Below the pieces are notes generated by a model. That model searched no databases, was not told the origin of the DNA, and saw only the letters and a list, made by a program, of their open reading frames with translations. The position numbers and the translations under genes were made by a program. From UBA5704 sp036264355 (lineage in GTDB: Bacteria; Acidobacteriota; Thermoanaerobaculia; Multivoradales; UBA5704): a stretch of 64,000 nucleotides of DNA. Each line of letters starts with the position of its first letter. Position 1 is the stretch's first letter. Shown here in pieces: positions 18,601 through 28,902 of the stretch. The DNA is taken from positions 1-64,000 of the forward strand of contig DATARD010000023.1 of the NCBI GenBank assembly GCA_036264355.1. The letters are read 5' to 3'.

Positions 18601-21600
18601 GGCACCGAGAACCAGTCAGCGAGATCGGATTGCTTGGCGCCCGTTTCAGCCGCGCTCCCGGCAGCGGTCGGCCGGGCCTCCAGCCAGTAGCGCTGGCGCT
18701 CGAAGGGGTAGGTCGGCAGCGCCAGACGCCGCTTGAGCTGGCCGGCCGGGTGGGTCGGCCAGATGACGGCGACTCCGGCCAGCCAGAGGCGGCCGGCGTT
18801 GCGCAGCAGGAAGGCGAGGTCGGGCTGCTGATCTTGCGGATGGCGCAGCGAGCCGGCGACCAGCCGCCGTTCGTCCTGCTGCCGCACCAGCGCGGCGAGC
18901 GCGTTGCCCGGACCGATCTCGACCAGCAGGCGGTCCGGCTCGGCGAGGAGCGCGCGGACGCCGTCGGCGAAGCGCACCGGCGCGCGCAGGTGGCGCACCC
19001 AGTAGGCCGGGTCCTGCGCCTCGGCGGCGGTGATCCAGGTGCCGGTCACATTGGAGAGGAAGGGGATGCGCGGTGCCGCCAGCCGCACCTTGGCGACTGC
19101 GGCGGCGAACGGCGCGAGGGCCGGCTCCATCATCGCCGAATGAAAGGCGTGCGCCACGTGAAGGGGACGGCAACGCACGCCCTCCTGTTCGAGCCGCCCG
19201 GCCAGCGCCGCGACCGCCGCCGCCGGCCCGGAGACCACGCAGGCGGCCGGGCCGTTGATTGCCGCGAGTGCTAGATCTTCGCTCGCCGCCAGCCGTGCCG
19301 CCATCTCCGCCTCCGGCAGCGCCACGCCGAGCATGGCGCCGCCGGGCAGCGCCTGCATCAGCCGGCCGCGGGCGGCGACCAGCTTCAGCGCCTCCGGCAG
19401 CTCCATCACCCCCGCCAGGCAGGCGGCGACGATCTCGCCGACGCTGTGGCCGAGCATCGCCTGCGGCGTGACGCCCCACTCCATCCACAGGCAGGCGAGG
19501 GCGTATTCGACCGCGAACAGCGCCGGCTGGGCGAGGGCTGTCTGATCGAGCGGAGCACCGTCTGTCTCGGCGTAGAGCAGATGGCGGAGATCGAAATCGA
19601 GATGCGGCGCGAGCAGATCGGCGCAGAGATCGATCTCCCGGCGGAAGACCGACTCGGCGTCGTAGAGATCGCGCCCCATGCCCACGTACTGCGTGCCCTG
19701 GCCCGCGAGCAGGAAGGCGACCGGCCGCTCGCCCGAAGTGCTGTGCCCGGAGAGCACCCGCTCCGGATCGCGCCCGGCGAGCGCCGCCGCGGCCTCCTGC
19801 GGATCGCGGCAGACGGCGATCCGCCGCTCCGCGAAGGCGTGCCGGCCCACCTGCAACGTGTAGGCGAGATCGGCGAATTGATCCGCGGGCGTTTCGCGGA
19901 GCCGCGACACCAGTTGATCGGTCGCCGTTTCGAGAGCCGTGGCGGTCTTCGCCGACAGCGCCAGGAGCTGGACGTTTTCTGGTTTTTCTCCCCTCTCCCG
20001 GGGAAGGGTGGGGGGAGCTGGGAGAGGGGCCGGGGGTGAGGGCCCGGCGGCGGCAACCGCCACCTCCGGCGCCTCTTCGAGAACCACGTGCGCGTTGGTG
20101 CCGCCGATGCCGAACGAGCTGACACCGGCCCGCCGCGGGGTCGATCCTTCCTGCCAATCAGTCAGCTCGGTGTTGACGTAGAAAGGGCCGCCCGTGAAAT
20201 CGATGCGCGGATTGGGCTCCGCGCAGTGCAGGCTCGGCGGCAGGCGGTGGTGGCGGAGCGCCTGCACGGTTTTGATCAGTCCGGCGATCCCGGCGGCGGT
20301 GTCGAGATGGCCGAGGTTGGTCTTCACCGAGCCGAGCGCACAGCGGCTGGTTGAATCAATTTTGGGATCGAGCGCGAACGCCTCGCGGAGCGCCGCGACC
20401 TCGATCGGATCGCCCATCGGCGTGCCCGTGCCGTGCGCTTCCACGTAGCGGATCGACGCGGCCGGCACGCCGGCCGCGGCGAGGGCGGCGGCGATCACCG
20501 CGGCCTGCCCTTCGACGCTCGGCGCGGTGTAGCCGACCTTGCGGTCGCCGTCGTTGTTGATCGCGCTCCCTTTGACCACCGCGTAGACGTGGTCGCCGTC
20601 CGCCAGCGCCCTTTCGAGCGGCTTGAGCACCACGGCGCCGGCGCCGTTGCCGAACACCGTGCCCCGGGCGTCGGCGGCGAAGGCCCGGCAGTGGCCGTCG
20701 GGCGACAGGATGCCCCCTTCTTCGTAGACGTAGCCGGTGCGCTGCGGCGCGCGGATCGACACGCCGCCGACCAGCGCCATCTCGCAGTCGCCGGCACGCA
20801 GCGCCTGACAGGCGAGGTGCACCGCCACCAGCGAGCTGGAGCAGGCGGTCTGCACGTTGATGCTCGGTCCGCGCAGGCCGAGCTTGTACGACACCCGCGT
20901 CGGCACGAAATCCTTGTCATTGGCGATGAACGCCTGGTAGCGCGCGGCGCCGGAATGGAGCGGCAGGCCCGCCTGCTGGAGATGATGGAGATAGGTGTTG
21001 ATCCCCACCGCGGCATAGACGCCGACCCGCTCCGGGGTGCGCGCCGCGTCGTAGCCGGCGTCCTCCAGCGCCTGCCAGGCGCATTCGAGGAAGACGCGGT
21101 GCTGCGGATCCATGACCTCCGCCTCGCGCGGGCTGAAGCCGAAGAACGCCGCGTCGAACAGCTCCGCGCCGTCGAGCACGCCGGCCGCCTTCACATAGTC
21201 CGGATCGCCGCGCAGCGCGGCCGGCTCGCCCGCCGCTTCCAGATCCGCCTCGGAAAGCCGCGAGATCAGCTCGTCGCCCTCGCAGAGCCGGCGCCAGAGC
21301 TCGTCGACGTCCGGCGCGCCGGGGAAGCGGCCGGCCATGCCGATGATCGCCATCGCGCCGGTCGCGGCGGGCGGGGCAGGCGCGGGCGTCAGGCTGCTGA
21401 CGGGGTCGGCGGCGGGGGAGAGACGGCGCGCCAGGGCGTCGATCGTTGGGTGGCGGAAGAGATCGAGCAGCGCGAGGTCGTGCCCGAGCGCGGCGAGACG
21501 GCTGTGCGCCTGCGCCAGCAGCAGCGAATGGCCGCCGAGATCGAAGAAGTTGTCGTGCACGCCGACCGCGTCGACCCCGAGCACCTCGCGCCACACCGCC

Positions 21601-24600
21601 GCGATCGTGCGTTCGAGCTCCGAGCGGGGCGGCCGGTAGTCGGTGCCCAGCTCCGGCCGGCCGGCGTCGGGCTCCGGCAGCGACGCGCGGTCGACCTTGC
21701 CGTTCGGCGTCAGGGGGAGAGCGGCGAGGGTCACGAAGCGCGACGGGATGAACGCCTCGGGCAGGCGATCGGCGAGGAGACGGCGGAGTGTCTGGATGTC
21801 CAGGTCGGTATCCAGGTCGGTCGAAACCAGATAGGCGATGAGACGCCTGCCGCCAGACCGGTCGGCTCTCGCCACCACCACCGCCTGGCGCACACCGGGA
21901 ACCGCGGCGAGAGCCGTCTCGATCTCGCCCAGCTCGATCCGGAAGCCGCGGATCTTCACCTGGTGGTCCAGCCGGCCGAGGATTTCCAAATCCCCACCGT
22001 TTCGATGTCTCGCGAGGTCGCCGGTCCGGTAGAGTCTTCCGCCCGGACGGTCGCCGAACGGATCGGGGATGAAGCGTTCCGCGGTGAGATCCGGACGGCC
22101 GAAATAGCCGCGCGTCACGCCGTCGCCGCCGATCAGCAGCTCTCCCGGAGTGCCAGGGACGGCCGGCTGCATGTCTGGATCGATGCGGTCCACGACATAG
22201 ATCTGGGTGTTGGCGATCGGACGGCCGGCGAGTACCGGACCAGCGCCGCCGACCGGCAGGCGGTGGACGGCGGACCAGATCGTCGTCTCGGTCGGTCCGT
22301 AGAGATTCCACGCCGACTCGCCGCGCGCCGCCAGGTGCTCCGCGAGATCGGGCGGCAGCGCCTCGCCGCCGCACAGCACCCGCAGCCGCGGCTCTCCCTG
22401 CCAGCCCGCCGCCAGCAGCAGGCGCCAGGTGGAGGGCGTCGCCTGCATCGCCGTGGCTTCCGATTTCCGCAGAGAGGCGAGCAGCCGGTGGCCGTCGGCC
22501 GCCGTTTCGCGGTCCGCCAGGATCACCCGCGCGCCGACCGCGAGCGGCAGATAGAGCTCCAACCCGGCGATGTCGAACGCCAGGGTGGTCACCGACAGCA
22601 GCCGGTCGCCGGCGGTGAGCCCGGGCTCGCGCGCCATCGCGGCGAGGAAGTTGACCAGTGCGCGATGGTGGACCTCGACCCCTTTCGGCCGGCCGGTCGA
22701 GCCCGATGTATAGATCAGGTAGGCGCGGTTGTCCGGACCGCTGCGGCGGAGTGGCCGCGAGGTGGGCTGCGCGGCGATCTCCGCCCGGTCGGTGTCGAAA
22801 CGTTCCTGCGTCAGCATCAGCGATGTCCCCGAGTCGTCCAGCATCGCGCGCAGCCGCTCGGGCGGATAGGCTGGATCGAGCGGCAGGTACGAGCCGCCCG
22901 CCTTGAGCACGCCGAGCAGGCCGATCACCAGATCCGGCGACCGCTCGCAGCATAGGCCGACCGTCACCTCCGGGCCGACGCCCAGGCGGATCAGATGGTG
23001 CGCCAGTTGATTGGCGCGCTCCTCGAGCTCGCGATAGGTCAGCCGCGCCGCGCCGGCTTCGAGCGCGCAGGCGTCCGGCACGCGGTCGGCCTGCATCTCG
23101 AACAGCTCATGCGCCAGGCGGTCCGCGGGATACGGAGCGGCGGTGGCGTTCCACGCCGTCAACACCTCCGCCCGCTCTTCCGGAGTGAGCAGCGGCAGCG
23201 AGCCGACCGGCTGCGACGGATCGGCGAGCGCCGCGCCGAGCAATGTGCGCAGGTGGCTTGCCATCCGCGCCGCGGTCGCGCGGTCGAAGAGATCGGCGGA
23301 GTAGACCAGCGAGCCCGCGGCGCCCCGCGGCGTCTCCGCCAGGCTGAGGCTCAAATCGAGCTGCGCCGGCCGCGTTGGCAGGGGAGTGGAGTGGAGACTG
23401 ACCGATCCCATCTCCAGCGAAGCTCCGGCCTCGCCCAGCGCGAACCCGGCGAGCGCCTGCTGCTCCGGCTTCCGTGCCTTGTAGAGCGTGAACAGGGCCT
23501 GGAAAAGCGGCGAGCGGCTGGGATCGCGCACCGGTTGCAGGCGTCCGGTCAGCAGCGAGAAGGGATAGTCCTGATGCGCGAAGGCGTCGAGCGCCACCCG
23601 CCGCACCCGGGCGAGGAGATCGCCGAACGACAGCTCGGGAGAGACCGCCGTGCGCAGCACGACCGGGTTGATGCACAGGCCGACGACGCCGCTAGATCCG
23701 CGTAGCGGCCGGAGACCGGTGTGCCCACCAGGAGATCGCCCTGCCCGGTGGCGCGGTGAAGCAGCGCCTTGAAGCCGGCGAGCAGGGTCATGAACAGCGT
23801 CGCGCCGGATTCCTGGGCGACCGCCTGCGCCTGCGCGGTCAGGCGGTGACCGAAATCCAGGGGGACCGATCCGCCGCGGTCGCTCTGCACCGCCGGACGC
23901 GGATGGTCGGTGGGCAGGTCGAGATCGGGGAGCGGACCGCGCAGCGCGTTCTGCCAGAACGTCCACAGGCGTTCTCCTTCAGCTTCCAGGAGCGTCTGCT
24001 CGCGGCGGACGAAATCAGCATATCCAACAGCTCCAGCGGCCGGCCGAGGCAGGCCGGACGCGTCGCCGTGCGGATAGAGTTGTACCAGCTCGCCCGCGAT
24101 CAGCGAGAGAGAGTGGAAGTCCGCCACCAGGTGATGCAGCGTGAGCACCATGGCATGCTCGCGCTCCGAACGCCGGAAGAGATCGATCCGCAGCAGCGGT
24201 CCCTTCTCCAGGTCGAATCCCAGATCGAAAGGCCGCGCCGCGGCGTCAGAGAGAAGAGCCGGCAGCGCGTCGAGCCCGTTCAGCTCGACGACGGCAAAAT
24301 CGGGAGCCAGCCGCTCGTGCACCTGCGCCACCGGCATGCCGTCTCTCTCGAAGAACGTCGTGCGTAGCGCCGGATGGCGGTCCGCGATCGTCCCGAAACA
24401 ACGCCGGAGAGCCGCCACGTCCAACTCACCCTCGATCCGCACCGCGGCCGTGATGTGGTAGGCGGCGCTCGTGGGCGCCAGCCGTTGCAGGAACCAGATC
24501 GCCCGCTGGCCCGCGGAGAGCGGCTGCTCGCCGCCGGCTTCCTGGACGACGGGGAGCGTAGGCGGAGGAGAGGCAGGGGAGCGTGCCGCGATGTCCGCGG

Positions 24601-24868
24601 CCAGATCCAGGAGCGTCGCGCCGTCGAGCAGAAGCTCCCAATCCGGCGGATCGACCCCCAGCCTCCTGGCGATGACGTCCTGAAGCTCCGCCGCTCCCAG
24701 CGAGTCGAGGCCGAGCGCCGTCAGCGGGCAGTCGAGAGGCACCGCGGCCAGATCTCGTCCCAGCACCTCCGCCGTGGAATGGCGCAGGAGGTCCGCCAAG
24801 TGCGCCGCCGCCGAGAGATCGCTGCCTGTTTCAGGCTGCCCATCGATATCCTGCCATTGCTTCGTCAC
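15672..24868 (-). CDS. Hybrid NRPS-PKS: ACP-C-A-PCP-KS-AT-KR-DH-ACP, frameshifted in the C domain
   Basis: First gene of the minus-strand line. The chosen start is GTG at 24868 after a weak AGAGG site. An N-terminal carrier (GLDSL, 24760-24600) precedes a C domain (24560-23150) with HHLVADF. The frame shifts near 23691-23700, so homology continues only in another frame. A (23105-21660) gives a hand-read ten-residue code DILQLGLIWK, which I recall as a glycine code. PCP: LGGHS (21640-21420). KS (21355-20065): QTACSSS, EAHGTG, NLGH. AT: GHSVG, HAFH (malonyl). KR (18620-17200): ADYCAAN, apparently active. DH (17170-16320): the HxxxGxxxxP motif is present, but its second motif reads HPALLDVAAG without the usual Gln/His. 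ACP: LGGTS. The C-terminal Lys/Arg/Glu helix may dock to the next PKS. Predicted output: acyl-Gly extended once to an enoyl thioester, if the frame is restored. Confidence 0.9.
17661..17794. repeat. GTGAGG-family palindromic element, full copy, in frame in active KR
   Basis: Inverted ends GCCCTCACCCC and GGGGTGAGGGC enclose CCGCCCGGGAGAGGGGGAAA and GCCCCTCTCCCGGGTGGCGG. It sits directly after the KR strand-loop LALLGRS, where homologues have a short variable loop, and adds about 45 residues without a frame change. Confidence 0.85.
19989..20043. repeat. GTGAGG-family element, right half, in KS-AT linker
   Basis: Runs from CCCCTCTCCCGGGGAAGG to CGGGGGTGAGGGC; the left CCCTCACCCC end is missing. 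In frame in the Pro-rich linker after the KS domain. Confidence 0.7.
23691..23700 (-). other. Probable frameshift site in the C domain
   Basis: Upstream, the frame reads VGTPVSGRYADLA; downstream, another frame reads GVVGLCINPVVLR. The second C1 domain in this window (near 47850) has both blocks in one frame, separated by six residues. Here only 14 bases separate GR from GVV, which fits loss of one base (or of four). It may be real inactivation or a sequence error. Confidence 0.85.
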
Positions 24869-25084
24869 AACACCGCCTCTTGAAGTACTCCCTCCAGCGA
24901 GCAGAATCCAATCTGCTGGGCGGAACAGGCCCAGGTAATCTATATGGTGCGGCGATGGTCCGGAAGAGCGCCTTCGCCAGGCCGCCCTCGGCACCGGGAT
25001 TGCAAAATTCCCCCAGTGACAAACCATTTGCCTCGGCACATCGAGGCGGAATCGTCCCTGCTGGGGGACAGACCTGGAGCATCT
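24869..25084. promoter_or_regulatory. Divergent promoter region of the NRPS-PKS operon and a secreted-protein gene
   Basis: 216 bases between divergent starts hold the promoters of both. An inverted repeat CTGGGC (24916-24921) / GCCCAG (24929-24934) could bind a regulator, and the AT-rich stretch TAATCTATATGG at 24937-24948 is the only A/T patch. No clear -35 box was assigned. Confidence 0.4.
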
Positions 25085-26422
25085 ATGAGACCACCGCATC
25101 TCGTTCTGCTGCTCGCCGCCTTCACCCTCCTCGCCTCGGCCGCCGCCGCTCCGCCGGGCCGGCTGCTGACCGGCATCGCCATCGATCCGCAGGGACAGCC
25201 GGTCGCCGGGGCCGCGGTCTGGCTGCCGCTGGACGACCTGACCGACGAGCAATACGCGGCCTACGTGAAGGCCGGTCCCGCGGCGGTGACCGGCGCCGAC
25301 GGCCGCTTCTCGGTGAGCCTGCCCGACGGTATGGACGAGTCCGCGGTCGACGTCTGCGCTCCCGGCTCGCTCACCGGACAGATCGCTCCCGGCGGCACGG
25401 TGGTGGTCCGGCCGGGCGGGCGGATCTTCGGCCAGGTGGTCGACGCCGCCGGAGAGCCGGTCGCCGGGATGATTGTCGGGACCCAGCTCGCCGGCAGCTC
25501 GCCGCCGGATGCCATCCTTCAATCGAGCCCCTGCAGCCACTCGGGCATCGAGAGCGGCGCCGTGACCGACGCCACGGGCCGCTTCACCCTGGAGCCGCTG
25601 GAGCCCGGCTGGTACTCGGTCCGCGGGAGCGGCGGCGCCGTCCAGTCCGCGCCGGTTCGTCTCGCCCCCGGCCAGGCGCTGGGCGGTTTGTGCCTCGTCG
25701 TCGCGCAGGGCGCGCAGGTCACCGGTCGTGTGACCGCGCAGAACGGCGCGCCGGTGCCGGGCGCCACGGTGTCTGTCGGCGGGGTCACCACCACCACCGA
25801 TGCGGCGGGTCTCTACCGGCTCACCGGTGTACCGATCGGCTCGCTCAGCATGAAGTTTGCCGACAGCTCGCATGGCACCGTCTATCGCCAGGCCGAGATC
25901 GCCGCGGGAGAGAACCGTCTGGATCTGGTGCTGCCGGACCCGCTGGTCCTCCGCGGCCGGGTGCTGCGTCCCGACGGCAAACCCGCCTCCGGCGCCACGG
26001 TCGCGGCCCGCTCCATGCACACGGTGACGGCCGCCGACGGCACCTTCCGCCTCCGCCTGCCGAGCGGCAATGGCGACGAGCCCCTCACCATCGAGGCCGC
26101 CGGTTACGCGCCCGCCGAGGTCGTGATCGAAGACAAGCCGCAACAACCCGCCATCGAGGTCCGCCTCGTCCATCCCGGCTCCATCGCCGGCCGCATCGTC
26201 GGACTCCGCGCGCCGGCCGGCACAGAGATCGCCGCCGCGTCGTTCCTCTTCACCCGGCAGTTTCGGCAGGTCGAAGCGGTCGCCGACGCCGAGGGACGGT
26301 TTCACCTCTCCGGGCTCGCGCCCGGAACCTGGGTTCTCACCGCCGGCCAGGGAGAGCGGCGGAAAGTGGCCAGCGTCGCCGTCGCGGCGGGTGCGGAGAG
26401 CGCGGTCGAGGTCGCCTTCTGA
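25085..26422 (+). CDS. Secreted protein with carboxypeptidase-regulatory-like (Ig-fold) repeats
   Basis: 445 residues. The ATG at 25085 was chosen because GGAG lies 6 bases upstream and it opens a clear signal peptide (MRPPHLVLLLAAFTLLASAA, then A-A cleavage). Frames further upstream code for unrelated residues. The body consists of repeated units of about 75-90 residues of the type G-x-V-x-D-x-x-G-x-P-V-x-G-A-x-V followed by T-D-x-x-G-R-F, the pattern of carboxypeptidase-regulatory-like beta-sandwich domains, about four or five copies. Such proteins are exported; no peptidase domain is attached. It is divergent from the megasynthase operon, and its stop overlaps the next gene (TGATG). Link to the biosynthesis is unknown. 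Confidence 0.85.
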   Translation: MRPPHLVLLLAAFTLLASAAAAPPGRLLTGIAIDPQGQPVAGAAVWLPLDDLTDEQYAAYVKAGPAAVTGADGRFSVSLPDGMDESAVDVCAPGSLTGQIAPGGTVVVRPGGRIFGQVVDAAGEPVAGMIVGTQLAGSSPPDAILQSSPCSHSGIESGAVTDATGRFTLEPLEPGWYSVRGSGGAVQSAPVRLAPGQALGGLCLVVAQGAQVTGRVTAQNGAPVPGATVSVGGVTTTTDAAGLYRLTGVPIGSLSMKFADSSHGTVYRQAEIAAGENRLDLVLPDPLVLRGRVLRPDGKPASGATVAARSMHTVTAADGTFRLRLPSGNGDEPLTIEAAGYAPAEVVIEDKPQQPAIEVRLVHPGSIAGRIVGLRAPAGTEIAAASFLFTRQFRQVEAVADAEGRFHLSGLAPGTWVLTAGQGERRKVASVAVAAGAESAVEVAF

Positions 26423-27009
26423 TGAACGCCGCCGTGCTGCACACCCTTGGCCAGCCTCCCCGGTATGAGCCGTTTGCCGAGCCGTCTCCCGCCGACGGGG
26501 AAGCCCTGGTGCACGTCCACGCTGCGGCGCTGAAGCCGCTCGACAAGGCGCGGGCGGACGGCTCCCACTACACGAGCATGGGCGCTCTCCCCGCCGTCGC
26601 CGGCGTCGATGGAACCGGCCGGCTCGACGATGGATCACGGGTGGTGTTCGCCTTCCCCCGGCCGCCGTTCGGTGCGATGGCCGAGCGCACCGTCGTGGCG
26701 CGGTCGCGCTGCCTGCCGGTGCCCGACGGCATCGACGACGTCACCGCCGCGGCCGTGTTCAACCCCGGCCTCTCCGCCTGGGGATCGCTGACCTGGCGCG
26801 CCCAGCTCGCGCCGGGCGAAACGGTGCTGATCCTCGGTGCCACCGGCGCGACCGGCCAGCTCGAGGCCTGGATGGACGCCTACCAGCAGCTCATGGCCCG
26901 CGTCGCCCGCGGCGAGCTGCGCCTCGACATCGAGACCGTGCCGCTCGCCGAGGTCGAGACGGCGTGGCAGCGCAACGCCAGGGGGCGGAGGATCGTGTTC
27001 GTGCCCTGA
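26422..27009 (+). pseudogene. Internally deleted zinc-free quinone/alcohol dehydrogenase (MDR family)
   Basis: The 195-residue frame starts at an ATG overlapping the upstream stop (TGATG). Residues 1-140 look like the GroES-like half of a medium-chain dehydrogenase/quinone oxidoreductase, ending in the nucleotide motif LILGATGATGQL. The sequence then jumps directly to a typical C-terminal tail (AEVETAW, then GRRIVFVP). Family members are usually 310-330 residues, so about 120 residues of the Rossmann fold are missing in frame. NADPH binding is therefore unlikely and I treat it as a remnant, although the frame is open. Its stop abuts the stop of the convergent gene at 27010. Confidence 0.7.
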
Positions 27010-27624
27010 TCAGCCGGGCTTCGCCACCTTGGGAAAGACCTGTGACAAAAGGTCCATCACGTCCCGCGCCACGGTCGGATCACCCGTGCCCTGGTCGAGG
27101 GCCGTCACGGTCGCCGCCACCTGCCGCAGCGTGTCGAAAGAGTCCGCTCCAGGGACGCCGGCCGCTGCCACGGTGGCGTGGGCAAGAGCCTTGAGGTCAG
27201 CGATCGAATCCGGGTGGTAGGAAGCTCCCAGATACCCCGCGATCGTGGCCGCGAGAAGTGCGAGCTCCCGCGCCTGGGCCTTGGTGTCCTCCTCCAGGAT
27301 CAGGCCTTGCGCCTTCTCCAGGGAGACCCAGGCGACTCCCCAGGTCTGATACTCCGCTTTCTCCAGGACATCCATGACCAGGGATGACCAACCGGAGTGC
27401 CCCTGCTCCTTTTCCAGGAGGGCTTCGAACAGCTCGTCCGCGGCGGGACCCTCGCGCACGACGGTTTCAGCATCCCAGTGCCGGAAGCGCTTCATCAGCG
27501 CCTCCACCTTGGTGAGCCGTTCGGCGCAGAGTGGGCAGACCTCGGCCAGATGTCGGCAGAATTCCGCGAAGACGCCCCCATCGGAAAGCAGCTTCGCGAT
27601 GTCGGCCAGCTCCAGATGTCTCAT
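27010..27624 (-). CDS. Zinc-finger-like/helical protein, last gene of XRE operon
   Basis: 204 residues. The ATG at 27624 follows AGGAGG with 6-base spacing and lies one base past the stop of the XRE gene, so translation is probably coupled. Near residue 20 it has CRHLAEVCPLC, a His-x-x-x-Cys-x-x-Cys arrangement like zf-HC2 anti-sigma modules. The rest is helical; the segment around WGVAWVSLEKAQGLILEE and the later ALAHATVAAAG matches, by eye, the helical core of the protein at 28216-28902 and of the HTH-TPR regulators at 29301 and 31323. No membrane segment is seen, so it is probably cytoplasmic. Function is unknown; I infer a regulatory or adaptor role. Confidence 0.75.
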   Translation of the reverse strand: MRHLELADIAKLLSDGGVFAEFCRHLAEVCPLCAERLTKVEALMKRFRHWDAETVVREGPAADELFEALLEKEQGHSGWSSLVMDVLEKAEYQTWGVAWVSLEKAQGLILEEDTKAQARELALLAATIAGYLGASYHPDSIADLKALAHATVAAAGVPGADSFDTLRQVAATVTALDQGTGDPTVARDVMDLLSQVFPKVAKPG

Positions 27625-27625
27625 C

Positions 27626-27985
27626 TCATCCCTCCTCTCCGGGTGTCTCGCCGCGCCGGCTCGTCTCCAGGACAACCTGCCGGTGCAGATCGACCAGATG
27701 GCTCATGAGGTGCTTGAACGCCGCGGCGACATCTTCGGAACGATCGTTCTGCGCCGGGCGATCCACCTCGTGGTCCATGAGATGGAGCGCGTAGAAGAAG
27801 TCCAACGAGCCGAAGCCCAGAGCGACGAGCACGCGCTCCAAGGATTCGAGCTTCGGCAGCTCTTTGCCCGACTCGTATTTCGAGAGCTGGCTCTTGCCCA
27901 CCCCAGCTTTGCGGGCCACCTCGGCCTGCGACTTGCCGCGCAGCTCACGGCAGCGGACCAGGGTCCGCGGGAGGTTCACGAACAC
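27626..27985 (-). CDS. XRE-family helix-turn-helix regulator
   Basis: 119 residues with a canonical HTH: LRGKSQAEVARKAGVGKSQL followed by SKYESGKELP, near residues 15-45. The GTG at 27985 was chosen because a strong AAGGAGG stands 8 bases upstream. The same frame also extends to an ATG at 28219 that overlaps the previous stop, but the intervening 78 codons become Arg/Ala/Pro-rich and unlike a protein, so either this is untranslated leader or a frame has been lost. The C-terminal half is helical and without a recognised ligand domain. The next gene starts one base after its stop. A role in autoregulating this operon is plausible but not shown. Confidence 0.85.
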   Translation of the reverse strand: MFVNLPRTLVRCRELRGKSQAEVARKAGVGKSQLSKYESGKELPKLESLERVLVALGFGSLDFFYALHLMDHEVDRPAQNDRSEDVAAAFKHLMSHLVDLHRQVVLETSRRGETPGEEG

Positions 27986-28215
27986 GGTGTCCGGCCTCCT
28001 TGCCGGGCGATGAGGGCGCCCAGCCTTCCGGCGCCTCGCAGCATCAGGCCGGCTCCGGCGTGCGCATCCGTCTCCGGCGCGGTTCGCGTCGGCGGCCGGC
28101 GCCGCCGCCTTTGGGAGGAGAGACTCCTCGGCGACCCGCTGGCTGAGGAGGAGCAGCCGCATCGCGGCGACTGCATGCCGCCGGCAGATGTCGAGCATGG
28201 CTTCGTCGGCTCCGG
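27986..28215 (-). other. 230-base stretch between operon genes; possible small or damaged gene
   Basis: An ATG at 28219 overlaps the preceding stop (ATGA) and begins a plausible helical segment (EAMLDICRRHAVAAMRLLLL). After about 45 codons, sensible coding character seems to continue in a different frame (HAGAGLMLRGAGRLGALIAR), ending in a stop at 27976. This suggests a roughly 80-codon gene with a frameshift, but the evidence is thin. Confidence 0.3.
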
Positions 28216-28902
28216 TCACGATGCCTTCTCAGGAGATCGTCGCCGGCCCTTGGTCCGGACCGGCCGCAGCAGCTCCCGGAAGCCGGATTCATACCCGAGA
28301 ACGTCCCCTGCGTTCGCGAAAGCTTTTTCCCAGAGCTCTTTTGCCTCGTCGAAGGCGACCCGGGAGCCTTCGAAGTCACCCAGGCTTCGCCGGGCCTTGC
28401 CGAGGTGCGCCCAGGCGAAGCCGCGCAGCAGTTTCACCCAGGATTCGTCGTTCGGGTCGTCGAAATCCCGGACGAGCATCGCCACTTCGACCGCCAGCTC
28501 CGCAAGGCGTTCCGCCGCCGCGGGCTCACCGGCCGCCGCTTCGAGACTTTTCCGGCAGAGGAGCTCGGCCAAGCCCCAGCTTTGGAGGCGCTTCGCTTTC
28601 CGGACCATGGCCTTCTGCCGTTTCAGCTTCATCCCACTGAGCTCCAGCCAGAGTCCGGCAGCTTCCGAGCGGGACCGAGCCAAGGCGATCCTGAACCCGG
28701 GCAGCTCGCCGTACATCAGCTCACCCGCGTCATAGGCGTCCAGAAGGAAACCACCAACTTCCCGGCACTCGGAGCAGACCGTCAGATGATGGAGAAGGAT
28801 GCGGTTGAGCACCTTTTCACCGCGGTATCCGGCCAGGCGATCGAGATCTGCCGGTGTGAGGTGTGCTTCCTTCAACGCCTCGCCCGCAGGGCGTGCCGTC
28901 AC
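28216..28902 (-). CDS. Helical protein with CxxC-type zinc motif, operon gene 2
   Basis: 228 residues from GTG at 28902, chosen because it overlaps the preceding stop as GTGA; an upstream ATG at 28983 would overlap the previous gene by 85 bases. Near residue 40, HHLTVCSEC gives a His-x-x-x-Cys-x-x-Cys pattern as in anti-sigma zinc fingers. The middle and C-terminal parts are helical and TPR-like (SWVKLLRGFAWAHLGKARRS), sharing a signature with the HTH-TPR regulators to the right and with the protein at 27010. No membrane or export signal is seen. It likely acts in the cytoplasm in protein-protein contacts; the exact role is unknown. Confidence 0.75.
   Translation of the reverse strand: MTARPAGEALKEAHLTPADLDRLAGYRGEKVLNRILLHHLTVCSECREVGGFLLDAYDAGELMYGELPGFRIALARSRSEAAGLWLELSGMKLKRQKAMVRKAKRLQSWGLAELLCRKSLEAAAGEPAAAERLAELAVEVAMLVRDFDDPNDESWVKLLRGFAWAHLGKARRSLGDFEGSRVAFDEAKELWEKAFANAGDVLGYESGFRELLRPVRTKGRRRSPEKAS

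Noticed and set aside
24944..25084. Earlier start for the carboxypeptidase-regulatory-like protein
   Set aside because: Adds 47 unrelated residues ahead of a clear signal peptide that has its own ribosome site.
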